Positions 55,107 to 63,037 of a stretch of 64,000 nt of DNA are shown here, piece after piece. The translations under genes and the position numbers were made by a program. The DNA is from Roseomonas sp. Its GTDB lineage: Bacteria; Pseudomonadota; Alphaproteobacteria; Acetobacterales; Acetobacteraceae. Below the pieces are notes generated by a model that was not told the DNA's origin, did no database searches, and was given only the letters and a program-made list of their open reading frames with translations. Numbering within the stretch: the stretch's first letter is position 1; the number at the start of each line of letters is the position of its first letter. Where the stretch lies: contig JAPSLO010000008.1 of assembly GCA_031180725.1 (NCBI GenBank), positions 191,471 to 255,470 on the forward strand. Direction: 5' to 3'.

Positions 55107-55924
55107 CAGGCTGCCCTCCCCCCGAAGAGGCGCGAGAACAGGCCCTTCTTCTGCGCCTCGAGGAAGCGATGCTCGATCTTCTCGCCGAGGAAGCGCCCGA
55201 CCGCGTCCTTATAGGCTTGGCCGGCGATGCTTTCGGCATCCATCACCACCGGCGTGCCGGTGTTGGACGCGCGCAGCACGCTCTCGCTTTCCGGAATCAC
55301 CCCCAGCAGTGGGATCGCCAGGATCTCGCGGATGTCGTCCAGCTTCAGCATCTCGCCCCTGTTGACCCGGTCCGGGTCGTAGCGCGTGACCAGAAGGTGC
55401 TCCTTCACCGGTTCCTTCTTCTCTTCCGCGCGGCGCGACTTGGATTGCAGCACGCCGAGGATCCGGTCGCTGTCGCGCACCGAGGAGACTTCCGGATTGG
55501 TGACGACCACCGCCTGGTCGGCGAAATACAGCGCCAGCAGCGCCCCCTTCTCGATGCCGGCAGGGCTGTCGCAGAGGATATAGTCGTTGTCCTTGGACAG
55601 TTCCTCGATGATCCTGCCGACGCCTTCCCTGGTCAGTGCGTCCTTGTCGCGCGTCTGGCTGGCCGGGAGGATCTGCAGCGTGTCCACGCGCTTGTCGCGG
55701 ATCAGCGCCTGATTCAGCCGCGCTTCACCCTGGATGACATTGACGATGTCGAACACCACGCGCCGCTCGACCCCCATGATGAGGTCCAGGTTGCGCAGGC
55801 CGACATCGAAATCGATGACGACGACCTTCTTGCCGCGTTGCGCCAGACCCGTGGCGAAGGCGGCAGACGTCGTGGTCTTGCCCACGCCTCCCTTGCCCGA
55901 CGTGACGACGATGACTTCCGCCAT
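55106..55924 (-). CDS. minD: septum site-determining ATPase MinD
   Basis: A 272-residue membrane-cycling ATPase that recruits MinC. The deviant Walker A is SGKGGVGKTT at residues 9-18, with DFDVGLRNLDLIMG and CDSPAGIE further on. The C-terminal amphipathic membrane helix ends GLFSRLFGG. ATG 55924 fits the conserved MAEVIVVTSG start. Gene order is minC-minD-minE. Confidence 0.96.
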   Translation of the reverse strand: MAEVIVVTSGKGGVGKTTTSAAFATGLAQRGKKVVVIDFDVGLRNLDLIMGVERRVVFDIVNVIQGEARLNQALIRDKRVDTLQILPASQTRDKDALTREGVGRIIEELSKDNDYILCDSPAGIEKGALLALYFADQAVVVTNPEVSSVRDSDRILGVLQSKSRRAEEKKEPVKEHLLVTRYDPDRVNRGEMLKLDDIREILAIPLLGVIPESESVLRASNTGTPVVMDAESIAGQAYKDAVGRFLGEKIEHRFLEAQKKGLFSRLFGGRAA

Positions 55925-55995
55925 GGAGTAAACCCCCTGCCCCTGTGCCGCGCCCGGCGCACCGGCGCGCGGTCTCACCGTTGACCTTGCCGCTC

Positions 55996-56775
55996 TCAGC
56001 CGAGCGGGTCGAACCTCATATGCTCGCCTTCCAGCCGGGCCATCACGGCGCGGCCGATCGGCGCTTCCCCTAGACCTTCCCGCACCGCGTAGTAGCCGGC
56101 GATGGAGACCAGTTCCGGATCGAAATGCATGGCGAAGACGCGGGCATCCATGTCGGATTGCCCGCCGGCAATGGCGCGGCCCAGCAGCCGGCCATAGACA
56201 TGGATGTTACCATCCGCGATCACCTCAGCGCCGCGATTAACGGTGCCCACCACAACCAGGTCGCCGCCCTGGGCCCAGATACGGGTGCCGGCGCGCACCG
56301 GCTGATCCACGAGCATCGTCGGGCGCGCGGTGCCAGCCGGCTGTGGCAGCGGCTCCGGCGGCGGCGGGGCGGCGGCGGGCGCGGCAGCCGGGGCGGGCTC
56401 GGGCAGCGGAATATCGGCTTCCTTCCCGCCCGCCATGCGCAGCGGCGGCAGGCCGGCCGCCATGGCGGCGTGCCGCAGTTCCGGCGTGCCGCCCGTGGTG
56501 CCCACCGGCACGATCTCGATCGCGCGCAGGCTGGCCACCAGATTGGCGAAGTCCACCTCCTCGGCCCGCACCGCCAGGTCGTCCAGGCCGATCACGATGG
56601 GGGCGAAGCGCAGGAAACCGGGGGCGCGCCGGAATTGGTCGCCCAGCGCCGGCACCACCGCCTCCGCCCGATGGTCCAGCAGGCGCAGGACCAGCAGGTT
56701 GAAATTCGCCCCTCGCAGGCGGAAGGGCTCGAGGCGTGAAGCGGGCGGGCCGTTGGGCCAGGACGCGGCGGACAT
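55996..56775 (-). CDS. minC: septum site-determining protein MinC
   Basis: The FtsZ-polymer antagonist. The 259-residue product has an N-terminal inhibitory domain, an Ala/Pro-rich linker (about 125-150) and a C-terminal beta-helical MinD-binding domain with VRAGTRIWAQGGDLVVVGTV and GNIHVYGRLLGRAIAG. It starts the min operon; 71 bases separate it from minD. Confidence 0.93.
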   Translation of the reverse strand: MSAASWPNGPPASRLEPFRLRGANFNLLVLRLLDHRAEAVVPALGDQFRRAPGFLRFAPIVIGLDDLAVRAEEVDFANLVASLRAIEIVPVGTTGGTPELRHAAMAAGLPPLRMAGGKEADIPLPEPAPAAAPAAAPPPPEPLPQPAGTARPTMLVDQPVRAGTRIWAQGGDLVVVGTVNRGAEVIADGNIHVYGRLLGRAIAGGQSDMDARVFAMHFDPELVSIAGYYAVREGLGEAPIGRAVMARLEGEHMRFDPLG

Positions 56776-56963
56776 CGCGCGGGTGCGATCTCACTCTTCG
56801 GGGGGACTTGCCGCACCCATAGCAGCGTGCGAGGCCAGGGCGAAGGCCGCAGATGCCTTCGTTCCGAAACAGAATGACTTGGGCGGGAGAGCTGAGGCGC
56901 GGAGGGAAGCGCGACTCGGCCCGTCCCGCTAGCCTCCCCAGGTTCCCGGAGGCCGCATTGACC

Positions 56964-57431
56964 ATGCCGAAGACCCTGCCCAGCCGCGCCGATTACCGCT
57001 TCTTCCTGGAAATCCCGACCCGCTGGATGGACAACGATGTCTACCGGCACGTCAACAACGTCACCTACTATTCCTGGTTCGACACCATCGTCGCCCGCTT
57101 CCTGTTGGGATCGGGCGCCATCGACATGCGGGCGAGCCCGGTGGTCGGCGTGGTGGTGGAGACGATGTGCCGCTACCACGCCCCGGTCGCCTTCCCGGAG
57201 ACCGTCACGGCCGGGCTGCGGGTGGAACGGCTGGGCAACACCTCGATCCGCTATGGCATCGCCATCTTCCGGGAACAGGAGGAGATTGCGAGCGCCGAAG
57301 GGCACTTCGTCCATGTCTATGTGGACCGTGCCACCCTGATGCGCCCCACCCCGCTGCCGGAGGCGCTTCGCCAGGCCGCGGCGGCGCTGGTTGTGGACCT
57401 GACCGACGGCGGGCGACCGGGCGCCGATTGA
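56964..57431 (+). CDS. hotdog-fold acyl-CoA thioesterase (4HBT type)
   Basis: A 155-residue 4-hydroxybenzoyl-CoA thioesterase-like protein. The motif TRWMDNDVYRHVNNVTYYSW near residue 19 carries the catalytic Asp, and the rest follows the single hotdog fold, active as a multimer. ATG 56964 opens the conserved region. It precedes the hydroxyacid dehydrogenase by 51 bases; the substrate is unknown. Confidence 0.85.
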   Translation: MPKTLPSRADYRFFLEIPTRWMDNDVYRHVNNVTYYSWFDTIVARFLLGSGAIDMRASPVVGVVVETMCRYHAPVAFPETVTAGLRVERLGNTSIRYGIAIFREQEEIASAEGHFVHVYVDRATLMRPTPLPEALRQAAAALVVDLTDGGRPGAD

Positions 57432-57482
57432 CGGCGCGCGCCGCGCGTCGCATCCCTGCCGCAAGCGGAAGGGGAAACGACA

Positions 57483-58448
57483 ATGGCGACCCAGGGCTTG
57501 AAGCGTCTGGCGATTCTCGACGACTACCAGGGCGTCACCCTCTCCATGGGTCCCTGGTCGCGCCTGCCCTCCGGGCTGGACGTCACGGTGTTCCGCGACA
57601 CGCTGAAGGACCAGGAGGCCCTGGCCGCGCGGCTGCACCCCTTCGATGCCATCCTGGCGATGCGCGAACGCACCCCCTTCCCCGCCAGCCTGCTGGAGAA
57701 GCTGCCGAACCTGCGGCTGCTGATCACCACTGGCGAGAAGAACCGCAGCTTTGACATCGCCGCCGCCAAGGCCAAAGGCATCACGGTCTGCGGCACCCCC
57801 TCGGTCGGCGCGCCGACTGTGGACATCACCTGGGCGCTGATCCTGAACCTGCTGCGCTATGTGCCGGAGGAAATGGCCAGCCTCCGCGCCGGCACCTGGC
57901 AGACGCATCTCGGCACCGCGGCCGGCGGGCTGACGCTGGGCGTGGTAGGGCTGGGCAAGCTGGGCAGCCGTGTGGCGAAGGTCGGCGCCGCCCTCGGCAT
58001 GAAGGTCATCGCCTGGAGCCAGAACCTGACCGCCGAGAAGGCCGCCGCCGGGGGCGCCGAGCTGGTGGACAAGGCGACGCTCTTCGCGCGCGCCGATGTG
58101 GTGACGCTGCACCTGGTTCTGTCGGAGCGCAGCCGCGGCATCGTCGGCGCGCCGGAGCTGCAGGCGATGAAGCCAGGCGCCATCCTGGTGAATACCAGTC
58201 GCGGCCCGCTGGTGGACCAGGCCGCGCTGGTCGCTGCGCTGCAGGCCGGCCGGATCCGCGCCGGGCTGGATGTGTTCGACGAGGAGCCGCTGCCGGCGGA
58301 CCACCCGCTGCTGTCCTGCCCCGGCGCGCTGCTGACGCCGCATCTGGGCTATGCGACGACGCAGAACTACACCGCCTACTTCCAGGGCGCGGTCGAAGCC
58401 ATCGAGGCCTATCTGGCCGGCTCTCCCATCCGGGTGATCGAGCCATGA
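57483..58448 (+). CDS. D-2-hydroxyacid dehydrogenase
   Basis: A 321-residue NAD(P)-dependent D-2-hydroxyacid dehydrogenase. The cofactor site is GVVGLGKLGSRVAKVG; catalytic residues lie in NTSRGPLVD (Arg), FDEEPL (Glu) and LTPHLGYATTQNY (His). It is unlike the paralog at 6242-7186 and has the longer C-terminal loop of the glycerate/phosphoglycerate-like group. ATGA overlap with the following hydrolase suggests joint function. Confidence 0.87.
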   Translation: MATQGLKRLAILDDYQGVTLSMGPWSRLPSGLDVTVFRDTLKDQEALAARLHPFDAILAMRERTPFPASLLEKLPNLRLLITTGEKNRSFDIAAAKAKGITVCGTPSVGAPTVDITWALILNLLRYVPEEMASLRAGTWQTHLGTAAGGLTLGVVGLGKLGSRVAKVGAALGMKVIAWSQNLTAEKAAAGGAELVDKATLFARADVVTLHLVLSERSRGIVGAPELQAMKPGAILVNTSRGPLVDQAALVAALQAGRIRAGLDVFDEEPLPADHPLLSCPGALLTPHLGYATTQNYTAYFQGAVEAIEAYLAGSPIRVIEP

Positions 58449-59275
58449 GCCACCTGCCCGCCTTCTGGCCCGACGCCAGCCAGGCGGATCGCGACGCCGC
58501 CTATAACAACACGGCGGCGGTCGCCGACAGCGCGCAATGGCTGGCGGAACGCGATGCCGCCGCCGCTGCCTTCCGCGCCGCCCATCCAGGGCATCTGGAC
58601 CTGAAATATGGTGATGGCGAGCGGGAGGCCTGGGACCTCTTTCCCGGCCGCAACCCGGAAGCGCCTTGCCTGGTCTTCATCCATGGCGGCTACTGGCAGC
58701 GCAACCGGCGCGAGGATTTCGTGCACCTGGCCGAGGGCGCGCTGGCCATGGGCTGGTCCGCCGCCTTCTGCGGCTACAGCCTGGCGCCCGAAGCCTCCCT
58801 GACGCGCATCGCCTGGCAGGTGCAGGCGGCGCTGGACTGGCTTTCCGCCCAGGGCCCCGCGCATGGCATGGTGGGGCCGATCATAGCCTCCGGCTGGTCG
58901 GCGGGTGGGCATTTGACGGCACTGGCACTGGAACATCCGGCGGTGACGGCGGGGCTCGCCATCTCCGGCATCTTCGAGCTGGCGCCGATCCGCGACACCT
59001 ATCTCAACGCAGCGCTGAAACTGACCGAGGACGAGATCGCGGAGCTTTCGCCCATGCGGCGGCCGGTAACGCACAAGCCGCTGGCCATCGCCTATGGCAC
59101 GGCGGAACTGCCGGAGCTGGTGCGGCATTCCCGCGACTTCCACGCGCTCCGCAGCGCCGCCCATGCGCCGGGGCCGCTGGTGCCGGTGCCCGGCGCTGAC
59201 CATTTCCGCGTGCTGGAGGCGCTGCGGGTGCCGGATGGCAGCCTGCTGCGCGTGGCGGCGACGCTGCTGAGCTGA
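58445..59275 (+). CDS. alpha/beta hydrolase, arylformamidase-like
   Basis: A 276-residue hydrolase of the carboxylesterase/kynurenine formamidase-like group. The oxyanion motif is HGGYW, the nucleophile Ser is in SGWSAGGH, and the C-terminal His is in PGADHFR. No signal peptide. It overlaps the dehydrogenase stop by ATGA. Hydrolysis of an N-formyl or ester compound is likely, but the tryptophan pathway genes that would support KynB are not here. Confidence 0.82.
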   Translation: MSHLPAFWPDASQADRDAAYNNTAAVADSAQWLAERDAAAAAFRAAHPGHLDLKYGDGEREAWDLFPGRNPEAPCLVFIHGGYWQRNRREDFVHLAEGALAMGWSAAFCGYSLAPEASLTRIAWQVQAALDWLSAQGPAHGMVGPIIASGWSAGGHLTALALEHPAVTAGLAISGIFELAPIRDTYLNAALKLTEDEIAELSPMRRPVTHKPLAIAYGTAELPELVRHSRDFHALRSAAHAPGPLVPVPGADHFRVLEALRVPDGSLLRVAATLLS

Positions 59276-59291
59276 GTATATTTGCCCTAGT

Positions 59292-59330
59292 CGCAGGCGC
59301 CGCCTCCGGCGGCTTGGCTGCGCGCCTGCG
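59292..59330 (+). terminator. nested inverted repeat after the hydrolase
   Basis: Outer 9-bp arms CGCAGGCGC / GCGCCTGCG enclose an inner GCCGCC-TCC-GGCGGC hairpin, 17 bases after the hydrolase stop. Likely a transcript end in this convergent gap. Confidence 0.5.
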
Positions 59331-59367
59331 CACTGTGGTTCGGGGCCAGGCGGTTACCCTGCGCGCG

Positions 59368-59384
59368 GGCGCCCTGCGGGCGCC
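59368..59384 (-). terminator. hairpin after rraA-like gene
   Basis: GGCGCCC-TGC-GGGCGCC, a perfect 7-bp stem, lies 28 bases after the stop of the minus-strand RraA-like gene. No T tract is present. Confidence 0.4.
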
Positions 59385-59411
59385 AAAGGAGCGCGCCCCG
59401 GCCCAGGACTA

Positions 59412-60086
59412 CTACAGCCCCTCGCAGCCCAGCCTGTGCAGTGCGGCATCCACCCAGCCGGCGTCATAGGTGCCGTCCTGGATCTGCGCCATCTGCTTCG
59501 CCTCGGCCGCGGCCTTGGCTTCCGTGGCGGTCAGCACGCTCTCCACATGGTCGAAGGGCACGGCGACCAGACCGTCCTCGTCGCCCAGCACCAGATCGCC
59601 GGGCTCGATCAGCATGCCGTCCAGGGCGATCGGCACGTTGATCTCACCGGGGCCGTCCTTGTAGGGGCCGCGATGGGTGACGCCGGCCGCGTATACCGGG
59701 AAGGGCTGCGCGGCCAAGGCCCCGCTGTCGCGAATAGCGCCGTTGATGACGATGCCGGCCAGCTTGCGGTGGACCATCTGCGCCAGCATCAGCTCTCCGA
59801 TGATGGCATTGGTCAGATCGCCGCCGGCATCCACCACGATGACATCGCCTTCCTGGGCGAGTTGGATGGCCTTGTGGACCATGAGGTTGTCGCCGGGGCG
59901 CGTGCGCACGGTCAAGGCGGGGCCGGCCAGCACGCCGCCGCCATGCATCGGGCGCAGCCGCGGGCCAGCAGCGGACATGCGCGACATGCAGTCGCTGACA
60001 TTCGCGGCAGGCAGCTTGCGGGCGCGGGCCACCACCTCCGGGCTCACCTGCCGCTTACGGGGCAGGATCCTGAATCCGTGGGCCAT
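59412..60086 (-). CDS. RraA-like / HMG aldolase family protein
   Basis: A 224-residue protein of the RraA-like family, which includes 4-hydroxy-4-methyl-2-oxoglutarate/4-carboxy-4-hydroxy-2-oxoadipate aldolases. The metal-binding pattern GEL-x20-RxD is present in NAIIGELMLAQMV and INGAIRDSGAL. That favours an aldolase over an RNase E inhibitor. ATG 60086 follows AGAGGAG. If it is a CHA aldolase, it could complete the pyrone-dicarboxylate route suggested by the amidohydrolase at 10057, although it is 50 kb away. Confidence 0.84.
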   Translation of the reverse strand: MAHGFRILPRKRQVSPEVVARARKLPAANVSDCMSRMSAAGPRLRPMHGGGVLAGPALTVRTRPGDNLMVHKAIQLAQEGDVIVVDAGGDLTNAIIGELMLAQMVHRKLAGIVINGAIRDSGALAAQPFPVYAAGVTHRGPYKDGPGEINVPIALDGMLIEPGDLVLGDEDGLVAVPFDHVESVLTATEAKAAAEAKQMAQIQDGTYDAGWVDAALHRLGCEGL

Positions 60087-60151
60087 GGCAGTCTCCTCTG
60101 CGTTGTCGCCGCCACCGCTATCCGGCGCAGGTCCGAAGCGCAAGGCAGCCG

Positions 60152-60955
60152 TCAGGCCCTGCCACGCACCATCCAGGCGCGCGCGGACAAAGGGATGCTG
60201 CCACCGGGTGCGATGGGCAAGCTGGCGCGCAACCTCTCGCGCAGCGCGGCGCGGCGCGGTTCGTCAAGCGCCGCGCAGTAGGCCGGCGCCGGCGCCCCAC
60301 CGGCCAGGAAGGGCGTCCAGTAATCGTCGAAATCATGGAAGACCGTCGGCACCTCGATGGCCGAGATCTCCACCTGGTCAAGGCCGGCCCCAGCGAAGAG
60401 TGCGTGCAGCGGCTCGGGCCGGCAGAGCGGGAAGCGCAGCGATTCATCCCGGCCACCGGCGCCATCGGGGTCCAGTGCCGCCGCCGCGTCCCAGAAGTAG
60501 CGCATCATCTGCATGCCTTCGGCATAGTCCCAGACATAGGCCGCCACCGTCGCGCCCGGTCGCGCGGCGCGGCGCAATTCGGCTACGGCCTTCGCCTGGT
60601 CAGGCACGAAGTTCAGCACCAGACCGCTGACCACCGCATCGAAGGTGTCATCGGGCACGGGCAGCGCCTGTGCGTCACCGGTGCGGAAGCTGGCACGCGG
60701 ATCCACAACACGCTGCCGCGCGTAGGCAAGGAACGCCTCGGAGGGATCAATGCCGAGCACAGCGGCCGGGGCACAGGTGGCCAGGATCGTCTCGCTCAGC
60801 GCGCCGGTGCCGCAGCCCACATCCAGCCAATCCCCGCCGGGCGCGATGCCAAGCCGGCGCAGGAATTGCGGGGCAACCTTGCGGCTCCAGCGGCCGACAT
60901 AGGGTTCATAGACTTCCCCCGCCGCCCAGAGCCGGCTCGTGCTGGCCGATGCCAT
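60152..60955 (-). CDS. class I SAM-dependent methyltransferase
   Basis: A 267-residue cytoplasmic methyltransferase. The SAM-binding motif is LDVGCGTGALSETIL, motif II includes GIDPSEAFLAYAR, and FDAVVSGLVLNFVPD follows. The ATG at 60955 has a GGAGGAGGG site. It resembles the UbiE/phosphatidylethanolamine N-methyltransferase-like group, but the acceptor cannot be told. It shares strand with the RraA-like gene, 65 bases apart. Confidence 0.85.
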   Translation of the reverse strand: MASASTSRLWAAGEVYEPYVGRWSRKVAPQFLRRLGIAPGGDWLDVGCGTGALSETILATCAPAAVLGIDPSEAFLAYARQRVVDPRASFRTGDAQALPVPDDTFDAVVSGLVLNFVPDQAKAVAELRRAARPGATVAAYVWDYAEGMQMMRYFWDAAAALDPDGAGGRDESLRFPLCRPEPLHALFAGAGLDQVEISAIEVPTVFHDFDDYWTPFLAGGAPAPAYCAALDEPRRAALRERLRASLPIAPGGSIPLSARAWMVRGRA

Positions 60956-61055
60956 CCGCGCCCTCCTCCCGCCAGAGCCGGAAGGCTGCGCGGCGCTCCT
61001 GCCTGCCGCAAGCGGAAAAAGCGGGGCGGCGCGCATATGCCTGTTAAGGCGCAGG

Positions 61056-61778
61056 TCACAGTCCGCTGAATCCAGCCCGCGTCAGCCAGTAGTCCCAGGC
61101 ACGCGCAAGCGGCATATCCGAGAGCAGCATGGCAGCCGTCTTCTCGGTCTCACCCGGCGTCAGATAGGTGATCGGCGCATGCGGCAAGCTGGCCAGCACC
61201 ATCTCGGCATTCGCCTTCATGTAGACGGCGGTGAAGACCGCCGCGCGCAGACTGGTGCCAACATTGCAGGCGCCGTGGCGCGCCAGCAGCACGCTGCGGT
61301 TGTTCCCAAGCGCCTTCGCCAGGGAATGGCCCTTGGCCAGATCATCCACCAGCATATTGGTGTCGCCGAACTCGTCCTGACTATCCCACAGCGGCACGGT
61401 GGCGCCCATCACGCTGCCCATGTGGAAGATCGGCCGCAACTGCAGCTTCGTGACCGTGAAAGGCAGCACGGGGCGCGCATGGTGGTGGATCACCGACATC
61501 ACATCGGGCCGCGCCATGTAGATCGCGCCATGGATGGCGCGTTCAGAATACATGCGCCGGCCACGCTGGTCGATCGGATCGCCTTCCAGCGTGAATTCCA
61601 TGATGTCGTCCGCTGTCACCGCCACGGGGCTACGGCTGCGGCTGAGGAAGTAGCGGCTGGGATTCGTCGGATGGCGCAGGGAGACATGGCCGAAATCGTC
61701 GATCACGTCCTCCCTGGCCAGGATGCGGTTGGCCAGCACCAGTTCGCGAATCGCGTGCTGCACGGCGTCGTCGGACAT
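61056..61778 (-). CDS. class II aldolase/adducin-family protein
   Basis: A 240-residue protein with zinc-ligand histidines in SVIHHHARPVLPF and LLARHGACNVG. It follows the FAD monooxygenase by 31 bases in the Bug-monooxygenase-aldolase operon. It is a different branch from the class II aldolase at 12774. The reaction could be a decarboxylation or an aldol cleavage after ring hydroxylation. Confidence 0.84.
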   Translation of the reverse strand: MSDDAVQHAIRELVLANRILAREDVIDDFGHVSLRHPTNPSRYFLSRSRSPVAVTADDIMEFTLEGDPIDQRGRRMYSERAIHGAIYMARPDVMSVIHHHARPVLPFTVTKLQLRPIFHMGSVMGATVPLWDSQDEFGDTNMLVDDLAKGHSLAKALGNNRSVLLARHGACNVGTSLRAAVFTAVYMKANAEMVLASLPHAPITYLTPGETEKTAAMLLSDMPLARAWDYWLTRAGFSGL

Positions 61779-61809
61779 GCGGTGTTCCCCCAGGGTGTCG
61801 TGCTGTGCG

Positions 61810-63027
61810 TCAGGCTGCCGGCCGACCTGCGGTGGCAGCGCTGCTTTCCAGGCCAGTGCTGCCATAGATCCAGGCGATGGTGTCGTACCACTCCTCCTGC
61901 GACTTCGCTCGCATGATGGCGTTGCGCAGCGCGGCATGGGCGCCGGCAGGGTGGTAGATGTGCTCGCCGATGGCGCGCGATTGCAGCTGTACCCGTGCGG
62001 TGCGCAGGCAGCGCTGGCGGTTGTAGGCGAGAAGCGCGGCTTCCATCGCCTCGTGCCGCTCCATCATATGCGCCAGGCAGACCGCATCCTCCATCGCCAT
62101 GCAGGCGCCCTGGGCGAAATACTGCAGCATCGGATGCGCGGCATCGCCCAGCAGCGCCACGCGGCCATCGACCCAGTTCTCCACTGGCTCGCGATCGCAC
62201 AGCACCCACAGTTTCCAGTCGCGGCCGTGGCGGATGATGGATTGCGCCAGCGGATGCACATGGTGGAAGCCCTTGAAGACTTCCTCCTGGTCCACCGGCT
62301 TGCCGGCCACCGGTTCCGGCGCGTCATTGTGGTAGGTGACGACCAGGTTGAAGGCCTTCCAGCCCTGCAGGGGATAGTGGACGATGTGGCACTTCGGCCC
62401 GGCCCAGAGCGTGGCCGCGTTCCAGCGGAGCTGCTCCGGCATCTGCTCCACCGGAATCACGCTGCGATAGGTGGTGTGACCGGAGACGCGCGGCGGACCA
62501 TTCGCCAGCAACTGCTTGCGGACATTCGACCATAGACCGTCCGCGCCGATCAGCGCTTGGCCGCGTACGCGCCCGCCATCCGCCAGAATGGCCGTCACGC
62601 CGCTGCCATCCTGCTCGTAACCCACCACTTCCGATTTCGTGCGCAGTTCTACCTGCGGGCTGGCCTCGCAGGCCTTCAGGAAGACGCCATGCAGGTCGCC
62701 GCGATGGATCACCGCGTAGGGGTTGCCGAAGCGCGCGCGGAAATTGGGGCCAAGGTCGATGTGGCAGATCTCCTCGGCGGTTAGCGCGTCCATCAGGCGC
62801 AGCTGGTCCACATAGATCGCCATGGCGCGTGCCGTGTCGCCCACGCCCAGATAGTCGAAGGCATGGAAGGCATTGGGGCCGAGCTGGATGCCGGCGCCGA
62901 CCTCGCCGAAGCGGCTGGCGCGTTCCAGCACCAGCACGCGCCGGCCCTTCTGCGAAAGCCCCAAGGCGGTGGCCAGGCCGCCGATGCCGCCGCCAGCCAC
63001 CAGGATGGGAAGCGCCTCGGTGCCCAT
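61810..63027 (-). CDS. FAD monooxygenase, 3-hydroxybenzoate 6-hydroxylase-like
   Basis: A 405-residue class A flavin monooxygenase. The FAD site is LVAGGGIGGLATALGLSQKG at residues 9-28, the DG motif LIGADGLWSNVRKQL, and the second FAD motif ALLGDAAHPMLQYFAQGACM. These resemble salicylate and 3-hydroxybenzoate hydroxylases, so aromatic ring hydroxylation is likely. ATG 63027 follows AAGGAG, 10 bases after the Bug receptor stop. No gentisate dioxygenase is nearby. Confidence 0.87.
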   Translation of the reverse strand: MGTEALPILVAGGGIGGLATALGLSQKGRRVLVLERASRFGEVGAGIQLGPNAFHAFDYLGVGDTARAMAIYVDQLRLMDALTAEEICHIDLGPNFRARFGNPYAVIHRGDLHGVFLKACEASPQVELRTKSEVVGYEQDGSGVTAILADGGRVRGQALIGADGLWSNVRKQLLANGPPRVSGHTTYRSVIPVEQMPEQLRWNAATLWAGPKCHIVHYPLQGWKAFNLVVTYHNDAPEPVAGKPVDQEEVFKGFHHVHPLAQSIIRHGRDWKLWVLCDREPVENWVDGRVALLGDAAHPMLQYFAQGACMAMEDAVCLAHMMERHEAMEAALLAYNRQRCLRTARVQLQSRAIGEHIYHPAGAHAALRNAIMRAKSQEEWYDTIAWIYGSTGLESSAATAGRPAA

Positions 63028-63037
63028 CTGTCGCTCC

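Noticed and set aside
59276-59411. GC hairpins in the gap as a possible tRNA or small RNA gene
   Set aside because: No cloverleaf or conserved tRNA bases; the repeats fit transcript ends of two convergent genes.
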